The notes: generated by a model from the sequence alone, not told the origin. A DNA stretch of 64,000 nt from Glycomyces sp040645615 (GCF_040645615.1 NZ_JBEYYO010000003.1:186001-250000), one strand, 5' to 3'; counted from the stretch's first letter, positions 7,976-16,911 are shown. A program made the numbers and translations.

Positions 7976-9070
7976 CGGGTTGATCGCCAAGAACAGGTAG
8001 GCGGCCAAGAGCGCCAGGTGCACCCCGCCCTGGAGGCGCGTCGCACGGCCGGGGACCACGGTCAGGACGCTCACCACCAAGGTCAGGCCCAGCAACACGA
8101 TCTGGGTCGAGCCCAGGCCCAGCAGCAGCGGCCCGTCCATGAAGAACGAGGCGATCGCGATCGCCGGGATCGTCAGACCGATCGAGGCCATCGCCGAGCC
8201 GTACCCGAGATTGATCGAGGTCTGGAGGCGCCCGCGACCGGCCGCGCGCACCGCCGCGATCGACTCGGGCAGCAGCACCAGCAGCGCGATCGCCACACCG
8301 ACCGACGAGGCCGGGAAGCCCGCCGCGTCCACACCCGCCTTGATCGCCGGGGACTCGACCTTCGCCAAGCCCACCACCCCGACCAGCGCGACCATGAGCA
8401 TCGCAAGGCTCAGCAGCGCGGTCTTGCCGCTGGGCGGGTCGGCGTGCTCCTCTTCCTTGACGACCCCGGTCGAGGTCACCGGCAGGAAGAAGTCGCGGTG
8501 GCGGCCGGTCTGGGTGAACACGAACAGGCCGTACAGCACGATCGAGGCCAGCGCCGCGAACATGAGCTGCGAGGTGGAGAACACCGGGCCGATCTCGCTG
8601 GTGGTGAAGGTCGGCAGGACCAGGCACAGGGTCGCGAGGGTCGCGACGGTGGCCAGGGCCGCGCCGGAGCCTTCGGGGTTGAAGTGCGTGAACCCGAACT
8701 TGAGCGCGCCGACGAGCAGCGCGATGCCGATGATGCCGTTGGTGGTGATCATGACGGCCGCGAACACGGTGTCCCGGGCCAGGGTCTCGGCGTCGTGGCC
8801 GCCCGAGGCCATCACGGTGAGGATCAGCGCGACCTCGATGACGGTGACGGCGACGGCCAGGACGAGCGAGCCGTAGGGTTCGCCCACGCGGTGGGCCACG
8901 ACCTCGGCGTGGTGGACGGCAGCGAGCACGGTCGCGATGAGCGCGGCGGCCGCGATGGCGACCATGACCGGGCCCGAGTGCCTTCCCCACGTCACGGCGA
9001 GGACGATCATGCCCACGATCGGTGCGATGACGGTCCAGGACAACAGCGGGGATCGTTTCGCGGCACTCAT
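7973..9070 (-). CDS. chaA: calcium/cation:proton antiporter (ChaA/CAX type)
   Basis: A 365-residue membrane antiporter of the Ca2+:cation family. It has eleven or so hydrophobic segments and the two family repeats with acidic centres: HHAEVVAHRVGEPYGSLVLA followed by VTVIEVALI, and LLPESIAAVRAA followed by LQTSINLGYGSAMASIGLTIP. It exports Ca2+ or Na+/K+ in exchange for protons. ATG at 9070 is chosen: CAGGA stands upstream and the preceding in-frame sequence does not resemble the family. The TAA stop at 7973-7975 falls where the convergent TauE gene should end. Confidence 0.9.
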   Translation of the reverse strand: MSAAKRSPLLSWTVIAPIVGMIVLAVTWGRHSGPVMVAIAAAALIATVLAAVHHAEVVAHRVGEPYGSLVLAVAVTVIEVALILTVMASGGHDAETLARDTVFAAVMITTNGIIGIALLVGALKFGFTHFNPEGSGAALATVATLATLCLVLPTFTTSEIGPVFSTSQLMFAALASIVLYGLFVFTQTGRHRDFFLPVTSTGVVKEEEHADPPSGKTALLSLAMLMVALVGVVGLAKVESPAIKAGVDAAGFPASSVGVAIALLVLLPESIAAVRAAGRGRLQTSINLGYGSAMASIGLTIPAIAIASFFMDGPLLLGLGSTQIVLLGLTLVVSVLTVVPGRATRLQGGVHLALLAAYLFLAINP

Positions 9071-9218
9071 GTGCGAAATCCTGTCACGAGGCGGTCGCAG
9101 TGTCTCCGGGGCCACACCCGCGGAATGTGACGTGACACAATCGTGCTGTCCCCTGTGCCCTGTTCGAGGCCGTTGCGGGTGTCGTGCACGGGTGCGCGGG
9201 AGTGGATAGAGTCGTGTG

Positions 9219-10625
9219 ATGGCGAGCACGAGCGGCGAGGCCGCGGCTGAGGCGGAGACGATTCCCGAGACGGCGGCCCGGCTGCGGGCCCATTTCGCGA
9301 CGGGCCGGACCAAGCCGATCCCGTGGCGGCTGGAGCAGTTGAAGGGCCTGGACCGGATGCTGCGGGAGGCCGGGGACGAGCTGGCCGACGCGCTGCGCGC
9401 CGACCTGGGCAAGGCCGCGCCCGAATCGTTCCTCTCCGAGATCGACTTCGTGGCCGCCGAAGTGCGGTCGCTGCGCAAGCACCTGCGGTCGTGGCTGCGG
9501 CCCAAGCGGGTCTACACGCCGCCGCACCTGCAACCCGCGCGCGCCTACATCCTGCGCGAGCCCCTGGGGCTGGTGACGGTGATCGGGCCGTTCAACTATC
9601 CGGTGCAGTTGCTGCTCGCGCCGCTGGCTGGGGCGCTGGCCTGCGGAAACGCGGTGATGGTGAAGCCGAGCGAGGCGGCGAACACGACGGCGGTGGTGCT
9701 GGGGCGGCTCATCAGGCAGTACCTGGACCCGGACGCGGTGGCGGTGGTGCAGGGCGGTCCGGCGCAGACCGCGGCGCTGTTGGAGGAGCGGGTGGACCAC
9801 ATCTTCTTCACCGGTTCGCCGCGCGTGGGGAAGATCGTGGCGAAGGCGGCGGCCGAGCACCTGACCCCGGTGACGCTGGAGCTGGGCGGGAAGAGCCCGG
9901 CGATCGTGGAGCCGGGCGCGGACCTGGCCGCGGCGGCGCGGCGGATCGCGTGGGCGAAGTTCATGAACGCCGGGCAGACGTGCATCGCGCCCGACTACGT
10001 GATCGCCGTCGGCGGCACCGGCCCTGAGCTGGAGCGCGAGCTGGCCGAAGCGGTGCGGGAGATGTACGGGCACGCTCCGGCCGAGAGCCCGGATTACGGG
10101 CGGATCATCGACGAGCGCTCGTTCGAGCGCCTGGCGCGGTTCCTCGGCGAGGGACGGCTGGTGTGCGGGGGCGGGCACAACCGCGACGAGCGGTACATCG
10201 CGCCGACGGTGCTGGCGGACGTGTCGGAGAAGGACGCGGTGATGGGCGAGGAGGTGTTCGGGCCGGTGCTGCCGATCGTGGCGCTGGAGACCTTGGACGA
10301 GGCGATCGCGTTCGTGAACGAGCGGGAGAAGCCTTTGGCGCTGTACGCGTTCACCGGTTCGGACCTGTCTCGGCGCAAGCTCTTGACGCGCACCTCGTCG
10401 GGGGCGGTGGGGTTCAACGTGGCGATGGCGCACATCGACGTGCCGGGGCTGCCGTTCGGCGGGGTCGGGCACTCGGGTCTGGGCGCCTACCACGGGAAGG
10501 CGTCGATCGAGACGTTCAGCCACGCGAAGTCGGTGCTGGAGAAGCCGCTCGCGCCGGACACGCTGCGGGTGGTGTACCCGCCGTTCACGGCGGTGAAGGA
10601 GCAGGTGCTGCGGCGCTTGCGGTAA
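9219..10625 (+). CDS. aldehyde dehydrogenase, class 3 (fatty aldehyde type)
   Basis: A ~468-residue NAD(P)-dependent aldehyde dehydrogenase. The catalytic glutamate lies in LELGGKSP and the nucleophilic cysteine in NAGQTCIAPDY. The ending FGGVGHSGLGAYHGKASIETFSH is the class 3/fatty aldehyde dehydrogenase pattern, and the protein is shorter than class 1 or 2 enzymes. It oxidises medium or long-chain or aromatic aldehydes to acids; the preferred substrate is not evident. A GTG directly before the ATG (9216) could also start translation. It is divergent from chaA, with 148 nt of shared upstream sequence in which no clear operator is seen. Confidence 0.92.
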   Translation: MASTSGEAAAEAETIPETAARLRAHFATGRTKPIPWRLEQLKGLDRMLREAGDELADALRADLGKAAPESFLSEIDFVAAEVRSLRKHLRSWLRPKRVYTPPHLQPARAYILREPLGLVTVIGPFNYPVQLLLAPLAGALACGNAVMVKPSEAANTTAVVLGRLIRQYLDPDAVAVVQGGPAQTAALLEERVDHIFFTGSPRVGKIVAKAAAEHLTPVTLELGGKSPAIVEPGADLAAAARRIAWAKFMNAGQTCIAPDYVIAVGGTGPELERELAEAVREMYGHAPAESPDYGRIIDERSFERLARFLGEGRLVCGGGHNRDERYIAPTVLADVSEKDAVMGEEVFGPVLPIVALETLDEAIAFVNEREKPLALYAFTGSDLSRRKLLTRTSSGAVGFNVAMAHIDVPGLPFGGVGHSGLGAYHGKASIETFSHAKSVLEKPLAPDTLRVVYPPFTAVKEQVLRRLR

Positions 10626-10644
10626 TGCCCTGCGAAGTGGGCAC

Positions 10645-11142
10645 TCACGCCCGAATCATATAGGATAACTGGCTCCCGGCGAGGTGGGCGCCCACGCGGC
10701 GCAGCAGTGAGAACAGCTGCGCGCGTTCGCCCCCGTCGAGCGGGGCGAGGATGTGCTCGTTGACGCCTTCGAGCACGGCGTCGATCTCGGCGAGGCGTCC
10801 CCGGCCCGCTTCGGTGATGGTGATGACGTTGCGGCGCTTGTCTTCGGGGTCGGGAGCGCGGGTGATCCAGCCGCCCGTTTCGAGGTCGTTGAGGACGGCC
10901 ACGAGGTCGCTGCGGAAGATGCGGGTGCGGTCGGCCAGGGCGGCCTGGCTGGCCGGGCCGGTCTCGTCGAGCACGGCGAGGACCACGAAATGGGCCTTGT
11001 GGGCCCCGATCGAGGCGAGCGCGTCGGCGGCGGTGCGGCTCATCAGGGTGCTCGTCATGCCCGCGAGGCGCGATATCTGGCGCCTCAGACGCTCGGGGCC
11101 CTCGCCGTCGTAGTCGAACCGCAGTTCACCGGTGGTCTCCAT
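10645..11142 (-). CDS. MarR family transcriptional regulator
   Basis: A 165-residue winged-helix regulator: LDETGPASQAALADRTRIFRSDLVAVLNDLE is the helix-turn-helix and RAPDPEDKRRNVITITEAG the wing, the classic MarR pattern. It is divergent from a SnoaL-like gene. Two near-identical palindromes between them (11163-11179 and 11204-11220) are strong candidate sites for its own binding. Many MarR proteins repress themselves and a neighbour until a phenolic or oxidant ligand binds. The ligand here is unknown. Confidence 0.92.
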   Translation of the reverse strand: METTGELRFDYDGEGPERLRRQISRLAGMTSTLMSRTAADALASIGAHKAHFVVLAVLDETGPASQAALADRTRIFRSDLVAVLNDLETGGWITRAPDPEDKRRNVITITEAGRGRLAEIDAVLEGVNEHILAPLDGGERAQLFSLLRRVGAHLAGSQLSYMIRA

Positions 11143-11162
11143 GCGGTCATCCTACCCGTTTG

Positions 11163-11220
11163 CGTTAGTGAGACTAACGATGTAGATTCGTTAGCGATAT
11201 AAACGTTAGTTTCACTAACG
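11163..11220. promoter_or_regulatory. paired MarR operators
   Basis: CGTTAGTGAGACTAACG (11163-11179) and CGTTAGTTTCACTAACG (11204-11220) are 7-3-7 palindromes with identical arms. Their centres are 41 bp apart, about four helical turns, and a half-site CGTTAG occurs at 11189-11194. They fill the space between the divergent MarR and SnoaL-like genes, and the second ends 17 nt before the ATG of the latter. Confidence 0.8.
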
Positions 11221-11237
11221 ACATGAAGGAGACCGTC

Positions 11238-11702
11238 ATGACCACCGAACACCTGCTCCGCGAGCTCGCCGACCGCGCCGAGCTGACCGACCTCGTGGCC
11301 CGCCACGGCCGCTGGATCGACGAGGGCCGCTGGGACGAGACCGACCAGATCTTCACTCCCGACGTGACCACGCGCTCCCCGCGCGGCGAGGCGCACGGCT
11401 TCGACGAACTGCTCGCGCTCGTGAGGCGCGGCCACGACAGGTTCGAGCGGACCGTCCACTTCAAGTCCAACCTCGTCATCGACCTCGACGGCGACACCGC
11501 CTCGGTGCGGATCAACGACCTGGCCGTGTTCGTCGTCGACGACGCGAACGTGTCGTTCGCGGCCGGAACCGCCCGGTACGAGGCCCGCCACACCGAGAAC
11601 GGTTGGCGCTTCAGCAGTCTGGAGATCGCCCCCGCCACGCTGACCGAATCCGTGGCGCGGGCCGACATCGCGGCCGTGGTCGCCTCGGCGGACCGGTCCT
11701 GA
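11238..11702 (+). CDS. SnoaL-like (NTF2 superfamily) protein
   Basis: A 154-residue protein with the cone-shaped NTF2 fold typical of SnoaL_4-type proteins: the helical start LADRAELTDLVARHGRWIDEGRWDE, then FTPDVTTRSPRGEAHGF and a strand-rich second half. Members include polyketide cyclases, dehydratases and isomerases, and many have no known role. ATG at 11238 is chosen because AAGGAG stands 6-7 nt upstream; the ATG at 11223 has none. It is divergent from and probably repressed by the MarR protein. A response or detoxification role is likely but not shown. Confidence 0.85.
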   Translation: MTTEHLLRELADRAELTDLVARHGRWIDEGRWDETDQIFTPDVTTRSPRGEAHGFDELLALVRRGHDRFERTVHFKSNLVIDLDGDTASVRINDLAVFVVDDANVSFAAGTARYEARHTENGWRFSSLEIAPATLTESVARADIAAVVASADRS

Positions 11703-11730
11703 AGCGCCGGAAGGCGAAAGACGCAAAACG

Positions 11731-11764
11731 GGCCCTGGCCGACGTTTCCGCCGACCAGGGCCCA
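11731..11764 (+). terminator. terminator after SnoaL-like gene; rest of 11765-12030 is AT-richer non-coding
   Basis: GGGCCCTGG (11731-11739) pairs with CCAGGGCCC (11756-11764), with further pairing inside. The following ~265 nt hold no convincing gene. GGGAGG at 11911-11916 stands 9 nt before an ATG at 11924, but the frame it opens is not that of the sulfotransferase. Confidence 0.6.
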
Positions 11765-12030
11765 TACCCCTCGAAGACAAGCTTGGCATGAGCGTAGCAA
11801 ACGACTTGCGCGCGCTATGCCAGGGCCACCCGGGTCCAGATACTCACGCTCCCAACAGAATTCACCGTCCTCTGAGTTTTGTTGTGTCCACTCAGGACTA
11901 GGAATTGTTAACGGGAGGTTTCGGTGAATGCGACCGGGTCTGTACATGATAGGCTCCCGTCGGTTATATTGTGCCTCTTAGCAGTCACATTTCCGTCCCT
12001 TCAGGGACATCGCGCCGTGAGGACCCCTGC

Positions 12031-13200
12031 ATGCGACGAATGGTGCTCAATGCGGCGCTCGGCCGCACCACCAGGGCCCGGCGCGATCCCGAACGGGCCC
12101 TGGCGAACTGGCGCACCAGTGCGGAGGAGATCGCGGCGGCGGCCGACATCGAGCCCGACACCGACGACAACGCGTTCAGTGCCGAACTCGGCTTCCTCCT
12201 CCAATGCCTCGCTCGCGTCCCCGACCTCACCCCCGTCGGTTGGAACCTCCGCCTCGAAGACGCCGAACTGCGCTATGAGAACCGCTTGCGCGTCAAGTGG
12301 ATCCACGCCAACAACCCTCTAGTGGCCGCCGAGCCGGTGGACCGGCCCGTGTTCATCGTGGGCCTCCCGCGCACCGCGACCGCTCTGGTGCACCGGCTGC
12401 TCTCGCGCACCGAAGGCCATCGGGGCCCGCTCCTGTGGGAGCTCCAGCGCACCGGGCTGGACCACGACCCGCTCAGCGCCGACCGGGCCCGCGAGGCCGT
12501 CGCCCGCCGCTCCGAGGCCCTCAGGCGGCTCTCGCCCGCATACGATTCGATCCAGCCCGTGCATGCCGAGCAACCCGGCGAGTCCTCGGCCGTCATGTGG
12601 CGCACCTATCTCCCGCTCGCGTGCGCTCCGATGCAGGAGTACCGGACCTGGCTCGAACAGACAGACCCGATCGACGACTACACGTATCTTCGGCAAGTAC
12701 TCCAGGTACTCCAATATGGACGACCGCGCAAGCGCTGGATCCTGCGCTTCCCCGGGCACGTGGCCCATCTCGACGTCATCCGCCAGGTGTTCCCGCAGGC
12801 GAGCTTCGTGTGGATGCACCGCGACCCCGCCACCGCGCTCGCCTCGTTCTGCTCCCTCGCCGAAGCCCTGACCACGCTGCACTGCAAGGCGATCGACCCC
12901 AAATGGATCGGCCGGACCTGGCTGGGCATCCTCGCCGACGCCATCGCGCGCGGGCGCAAGCACCGCAGAGCCCTGCCCGAGAGCGCGGTAGTCGACGTCA
13001 GCTACCACCGGCTCGTCTCCGACCCCCACCGCTTCGTCCCGCAGGTCTACGAGCGCCTCGGCGCGGCCTGGGCCTACGAGGACCAGGCCGGGCTCAACGA
13101 CCTCATCGGCCCCGCCGGTCGCGAGAGCGCCCACCAGTACTCGCTGGAGCGGTACGGCCTCAGCGCGGGCGAGGTCGAAGCGGCGTTCGACGACGCTTTA
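12031..13200 (+). CDS. sulfotransferase family protein
   Basis: About 390 residues of a PAPS-dependent sulfotransferase-type protein. The phosphosulfate loop is PVFIVGLPRTATALVHRLLS (residues ~105-125), and the 3'-phosphate region is FPGHVAHLDVIRQVFPQA followed by FVWMHRDPATALASFCS. It resembles the large group of bacterial proteins related to Stf/omega-hydroxy sulfotransferases; the acceptor is unknown. ATG at 12031 has GAGG 8 nt upstream. No stop occurs where the family ends. The frame passes through TTA at 13198-13200, which is the TAA stop of the convergent kinase gene, and stays open to 13473. The +1 frame has TAG at exactly that point. Confidence 0.8.
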
Positions 13201-15225
13201 GAGGTACTGCCAGCAGATCGTGTACGAGTGGATCGGGAAGTCGTAGGACTCCCAGGTGTTCCAGCCGTGGTTGCCGCAGAACGAGGACGCCCAGGCCTCG
13301 TCGGTCCGGCCGGTCACGTAGATGTTCGAGTCGGCGCAGTCGGCGAACGTGTACGTCGTGTCGTCCGACTCCGGATCGCCGTCCATGTAGAGGCAGTTGT
13401 CCATCGTGGCGTAGCCCGCGTCGTCGGGGTAGATGAACGACATGCACAGCATCACGTCCAGATAGGACTCTGAAGTGGTGTACCCCATGTAGTGGTTGTA
13501 GTACGTGTCCTCGGTGCAGGCACCCGAGTCGGTCACGCCCGGCAGCCGCTCCAGGACCCTGAACGCCCCTGTCTGGCAGTCGGTCACCCACCACGGCGAG
13601 TCGTCCTCGGCCGGGCCGAACACGCACTCGCCGGGCTGCGCGTGATAGGCGTCCCCGAGCGGATGCTGATAACTCAGGCACAGCACCAGGTCGCCCGCCG
13701 GGTAGGACACGGCGAGGTCGGCGAGCGTGACCGAGTCGCAAGAGGACAGATCCGAGGAGCCCGGGTAGAGGTCCACCACCTCGAAGCTGCCGTCGTCGCA
13801 GCCCCAGGACTCTTCGAGGTCGGGCGTGGTCTCGGTGCCGTAGTTGAAGAAGCAGTCGCCCACGACCGCTTCGGCGATCGGGTCCGGCTCGACCTCCTCA
13901 GTGGACGTGTAGTCGTCGTCATCCCAGTCCGCCGACTCCGACGAGCCGGTGCTGTCGTCGCCGGCCTCCTTCTTGTCGTCATCGCCGCCGCCCATGTTCA
14001 CCGCGAGAAGCACCCCGGCGATGAGCACCACCACCGCGACCCCGATACCCACGAACAGGCCCGTCCGGTCCTTCTGCGGCGCAGGCGGAAGCACACCGCC
14101 CGGCATCTGCGCGTAGGGGCCCGGCGGGCCGTAGCCGGGCGGGCCGTAGGGACCGGGAGCACCTGCGGGGCCCGAGACGGGCACGGGCGAGTACGGCGCG
14201 TAGGCGGGGCTGGCCTGGTAGGGGCTCGCGCCCGGGTAGGCCACCGTGTCGGGGGCCGGGCCCTCGGCCGCGACGAGGCCGGGGCCGTAGGCGACCACGG
14301 TCCGGTCGGGGCGCACCATCGTGCTCCACCCCACCGCGCGGGCCAGGTCGGCGACCTCGGCCCGCTGGCGCTCCTCGACCGCGGCCACGGCGGGCGGCCA
14401 GGGGCCGGCGAGCGGCTCGCCGATGCGGGCCACGAGGTCGACCGCGGAGATCCGCTGCGCGGGGTCCTTGCGCAGGCACTGCTCCACCAAGGGGCGCAGG
14501 CCTTCGGGGACGGCGGTGAGGTCGGGCTCGTTGTTGACGACGCGGTTCATGATCTCGAACAGCGCTTCGGCGTCGAAGGGGTTCGTGCCGGTGCAGGCGG
14601 TGATCACGGTGGCGGCCAGCGAGAACAGGTCCGAGGGCGGTCCGACCTCGCGGCCGGTGATCTGCTCGGGCGACATGTACGCGGGGGCGCCGACGAGCGC
14701 GCCGGTCTCGGTGATGGTGCTCGATTCGCCCCCGGCCGCAGGGGCACGGGCGATGCCGAAGTCGATGAGCCGCACCCCGTCCTCGGTGAGGATCACATTG
14801 GACGGTTTGAGGTCGCGGTGCACCACGCCGTAGGAGTGGATCTCGGCGAGCGCGGAGGCCAGGCCGTGCATGAGGCGGCGCGCGGCGGCCTCGTCGAGGG
14901 GTCCGTTCGCGGCCACGGCCTCGGCGAGCGTGGGCCCGTGGAAGAACTCCGAGGCGAGCCAGGGTTCGGGGGCGTTCTCGTCGGAGGCGACCACGGCGGC
15001 CGTCCACCGGCTCGCGGCGACCTCGCGGGAGGTGAGAACCTCCCGGCGGAACCTGACGTGGAACTGCGAGTCGTGCAGCAGGTGCGGGCGCATGACCTTG
15101 AGCGCGACCAGCTTCCCGTCGGCTGCGGTCGCGAGCAGCACCCGGCCCATCCCGCCCTCGCCGATCTCGGCGAGCACGCGATACGGCCCGATCTCCCTCG
15201 GCTCCTCTGCACGGAGAGGTCTCAT
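13198..15225 (-). CDS. membrane Ser/Thr protein kinase with cysteine-rich extracellular repeats
   Basis: A 675-residue PknB-type kinase. The kinase domain spans residues ~12-275, with catalytic lysine in VALKVM, HRDLKPSNVI, DFGIA and the activation segment ending APAYMSPEQ. A Pro/Gly/Tyr/Ala-rich linker (~310-385) leads to one membrane segment (~390-412) and an acidic stalk. The outer part (~455-675) is three copies of a ~70-residue unit with four cysteines each, spaced like GDC...C...C...LC. The units resemble LppU-type repeats of actinomycete lipoproteins and probably form the signal-sensing part. The ligand is unknown. The gene stands alone between a convergent sulfotransferase and a codirectional xylanase. 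Confidence 0.92.
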   Translation of the reverse strand: MRPLRAEEPREIGPYRVLAEIGEGGMGRVLLATAADGKLVALKVMRPHLLHDSQFHVRFRREVLTSREVAASRWTAAVVASDENAPEPWLASEFFHGPTLAEAVAANGPLDEAAARRLMHGLASALAEIHSYGVVHRDLKPSNVILTEDGVRLIDFGIARAPAAGGESSTITETGALVGAPAYMSPEQITGREVGPPSDLFSLAATVITACTGTNPFDAEALFEIMNRVVNNEPDLTAVPEGLRPLVEQCLRKDPAQRISAVDLVARIGEPLAGPWPPAVAAVEERQRAEVADLARAVGWSTMVRPDRTVVAYGPGLVAAEGPAPDTVAYPGASPYQASPAYAPYSPVPVSGPAGAPGPYGPPGYGPPGPYAQMPGGVLPPAPQKDRTGLFVGIGVAVVVLIAGVLLAVNMGGGDDDKKEAGDDSTGSSESADWDDDDYTSTEEVEPDPIAEAVVGDCFFNYGTETTPDLEESWGCDDGSFEVVDLYPGSSDLSSCDSVTLADLAVSYPAGDLVLCLSYQHPLGDAYHAQPGECVFGPAEDDSPWWVTDCQTGAFRVLERLPGVTDSGACTEDTYYNHYMGYTTSESYLDVMLCMSFIYPDDAGYATMDNCLYMDGDPESDDTTYTFADCADSNIYVTGRTDEAWASSFCGNHGWNTWESYDFPIHSYTICWQYL

Positions 15226-15307
15226 GCTGCGGCTCCCTTCGGTCCCTGCCGACTCGCAACACTAGGACCATCCGTCACGACTCCATCATGACCGCGGCCC
15301 ACAACCC

Positions 15308-16543
15308 TCAGGAGAGGTCGACGCTGAGAATTGCCTCTCCGGGGCCGTCGAGCGTGAAACCTGCGGTCCGCCCTTCGCAGGTGACGCGGTAGTCGCCGTG
15401 GAAACCGTTGAAGCGCACGCGTCCAGCGTCGTCGGCGATCGTGGTTTCGTCGGTGCCCCACTCCTCGTTGACGAGGGCGTGGAGGCGATCAAAGGAGGGT
15501 TTCGGGGTGCCGTCGGCGCGGAGGAACCCGCCGGGGGCGCCGAGCCAGCCGCCGTCGGACATGCCCCAGTAGGTGGCCGCCTCCACGGAAGGGTGGGAGA
15601 GCAGGGTCCGGTAGTGGCGTTCGATCTCGTCGGCTTGGCGTGCTTCGCCTTCGGGGGTGGTGGGCCAGGAGTCGACCTGGTGGTCGTTGAGGTCGACGAT
15701 CTCGGCGGGCATGATCTCGCCGGACACGATCGTGGTCTCGGTGAAGTGGATCGGGAGGCCGTAGCGGGCGAAGCGGTCGAGGATCGCGAGGGTCTTCTCC
15801 TCGCCCCAGTAGCCCTGGTGCATATGGCTTTGCAGGCCGAGCGCGTCGATCCTGATCCCGGCTTCGAGGACGCCTTCGATGAGGCATTCGTAGGCGGCGG
15901 ACATGTCGAAGTCGTTGAGCAGCAGCACCGCGTTCGGGTTCGCCTCGCGGGCGGCGTCGAAGACCATGCGCACCATGGGGATGCGCCCGATGTCGCGGCA
16001 CAGGCGGGTGATGCCGTTGTCGTACTTGTCGAAGATCGGCATGATCACGACCTCGTTGATGACGTCCCACATGTCGATGACGCCCGCGAATCCGGAGACC
16101 TCGCGCTCGATCCGCGCGACCTGCGCGGCGGCGATGTCGGCGTTGTCGAGGTCGAGCAGCCAGTCCGCGGTGACGGTGTGCCAGGCGAGCGGGTGGCCTT
16201 TGACGGGGTGTCCGCGCTCGGCGAACCACCTGGCGGTGCGCAGCAGCCGCTCGGTGGCGGGGTTGCCGCGCTCGGGTTCGAAACGGCCCCAGTAGAAGGG
16301 CAGGGTCGCGAAGTTGAACAGGCCGTCCCAGCGGGCGGCGAGGCGCTCGTCCCGGTCGGGGTCGGTCGAGTCCCCGTTGGCGTAGGCCTCGAATTCGAAG
16401 CCGGTGCAGCCGAACAGGAACTTGTGCCGAACCTGCTCGATGCGGACCTCCCGCCCAGCAAGCGATTCGCCTGCGGCGGTAAGCGAAAGCACGGCATCGG
16501 AGGCGCGATGCGCACGGATGACACGGTCAAGATCTGCGGACAT
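15308..16543 (-). CDS. GH10 endo-beta-1,4-xylanase, intracellular
   Basis: A 411-residue glycoside hydrolase family 10 enzyme. The acid/base glutamate lies in MWDVINEVV and the nucleophile in IHFTETTI, with GHPLAWHT and the late TYWGMSDGG typical of the (beta/alpha)8 barrel. There is no signal peptide, so it probably cuts short xylo-oligosaccharides inside the cell after import. This fits the xylose operon 3 kb away. Start 16543 is preferred over 16561 because GAAAGG precedes it; either is possible. The C-terminal ~60 residues look like a small beta domain. No operon partner follows directly. Confidence 0.88.
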   Translation of the reverse strand: MSADLDRVIRAHRASDAVLSLTAAGESLAGREVRIEQVRHKFLFGCTGFEFEAYANGDSTDPDRDERLAARWDGLFNFATLPFYWGRFEPERGNPATERLLRTARWFAERGHPVKGHPLAWHTVTADWLLDLDNADIAAAQVARIEREVSGFAGVIDMWDVINEVVIMPIFDKYDNGITRLCRDIGRIPMVRMVFDAAREANPNAVLLLNDFDMSAAYECLIEGVLEAGIRIDALGLQSHMHQGYWGEEKTLAILDRFARYGLPIHFTETTIVSGEIMPAEIVDLNDHQVDSWPTTPEGEARQADEIERHYRTLLSHPSVEAATYWGMSDGGWLGAPGGFLRADGTPKPSFDRLHALVNEEWGTDETTIADDAGRVRFNGFHGDYRVTCEGRTAGFTLDGPGEAILSVDLS

Positions 16544-16659
16544 TTGAGGAGTGCCTTTCATCGGGGTCGGTGCAATTGCGCCACGGGGAGAGGGGTGCCC
16601 GAGGATGAAACGATCGAGCCCGAAGCGAACGCTCCAGGCCCGACCAAACTCACGAGGCC

Positions 16660-16896
16660 CTACCTGAAGACCTCGGCGATGCTGTCCGCGCTGACTGCAC
16701 GGACCAGCCAGAACTGGAGCTGCCCGGACTCATCGCAGATCTCGATCCGCGCGCGGGTCGGCTCGTCCACCGTGAATCCCCGGGCCTTGAGGACCAGCAT
16801 CAGCGCATTGCGCTCACCCCTGGACCAGCCGTCCACCCAGCCTTTGGCCTCAACGCGGTCGAGAAGGTTGCCACCAAACGATTTCTGATCTGACAT
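16660..16896 (-). CDS. stand-alone copy of the Rpn-like C-terminal module
   Basis: A 78-residue protein that aligns over its whole length with the last 74 residues of the upstream Rpn-like protein: about 50 of 74 positions are identical, from MSDxxSFGxNLLDRxEAKG through TRARI and WLVRA to SADSIxEVF. It differs by a 4-residue insertion in the Gly/Glu repeat and begins with the same Met-Ser-Asp. It has no nuclease residues. Its GGAG (16909-16912) overlaps the stop codon of the upstream gene, so it is probably translated from the same mRNA. In the E. coli Rpn family, C-terminal fragments made from an internal start block the toxic full-length nuclease. A separate antitoxin is the obvious guess. 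Confidence 0.75.
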   Translation of the reverse strand: MSDQKSFGGNLLDRVEAKGWVDGWSRGERNALMLVLKARGFTVDEPTRARIEICDESGQLQFWLVRAVSADSIAEVFR

Positions 16897-16911
16897 GATG
16901 CTCGGACGCTC

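Noticed and set aside
7976..9130. C-terminal continuation of TauE as a real domain
   Set aside because: Composition (Arg, Gln, His, Asp) is that of an antisense frame to chaA, which has clear family motifs on the other strand.
11924..12322. 132-codon frame starting with a good ribosome-binding site
   Set aside because: After ~35 codons it overlaps the sulfotransferase in another phase and becomes Pro/Ser/Arg-rich shadow sequence; kept only as a possible leader.
13492..15291. 599-codon plus-strand frame across the kinase gene
   Set aside because: Antisense to an obvious Ser/Thr kinase; Gly/Val/Arg-rich without motifs.
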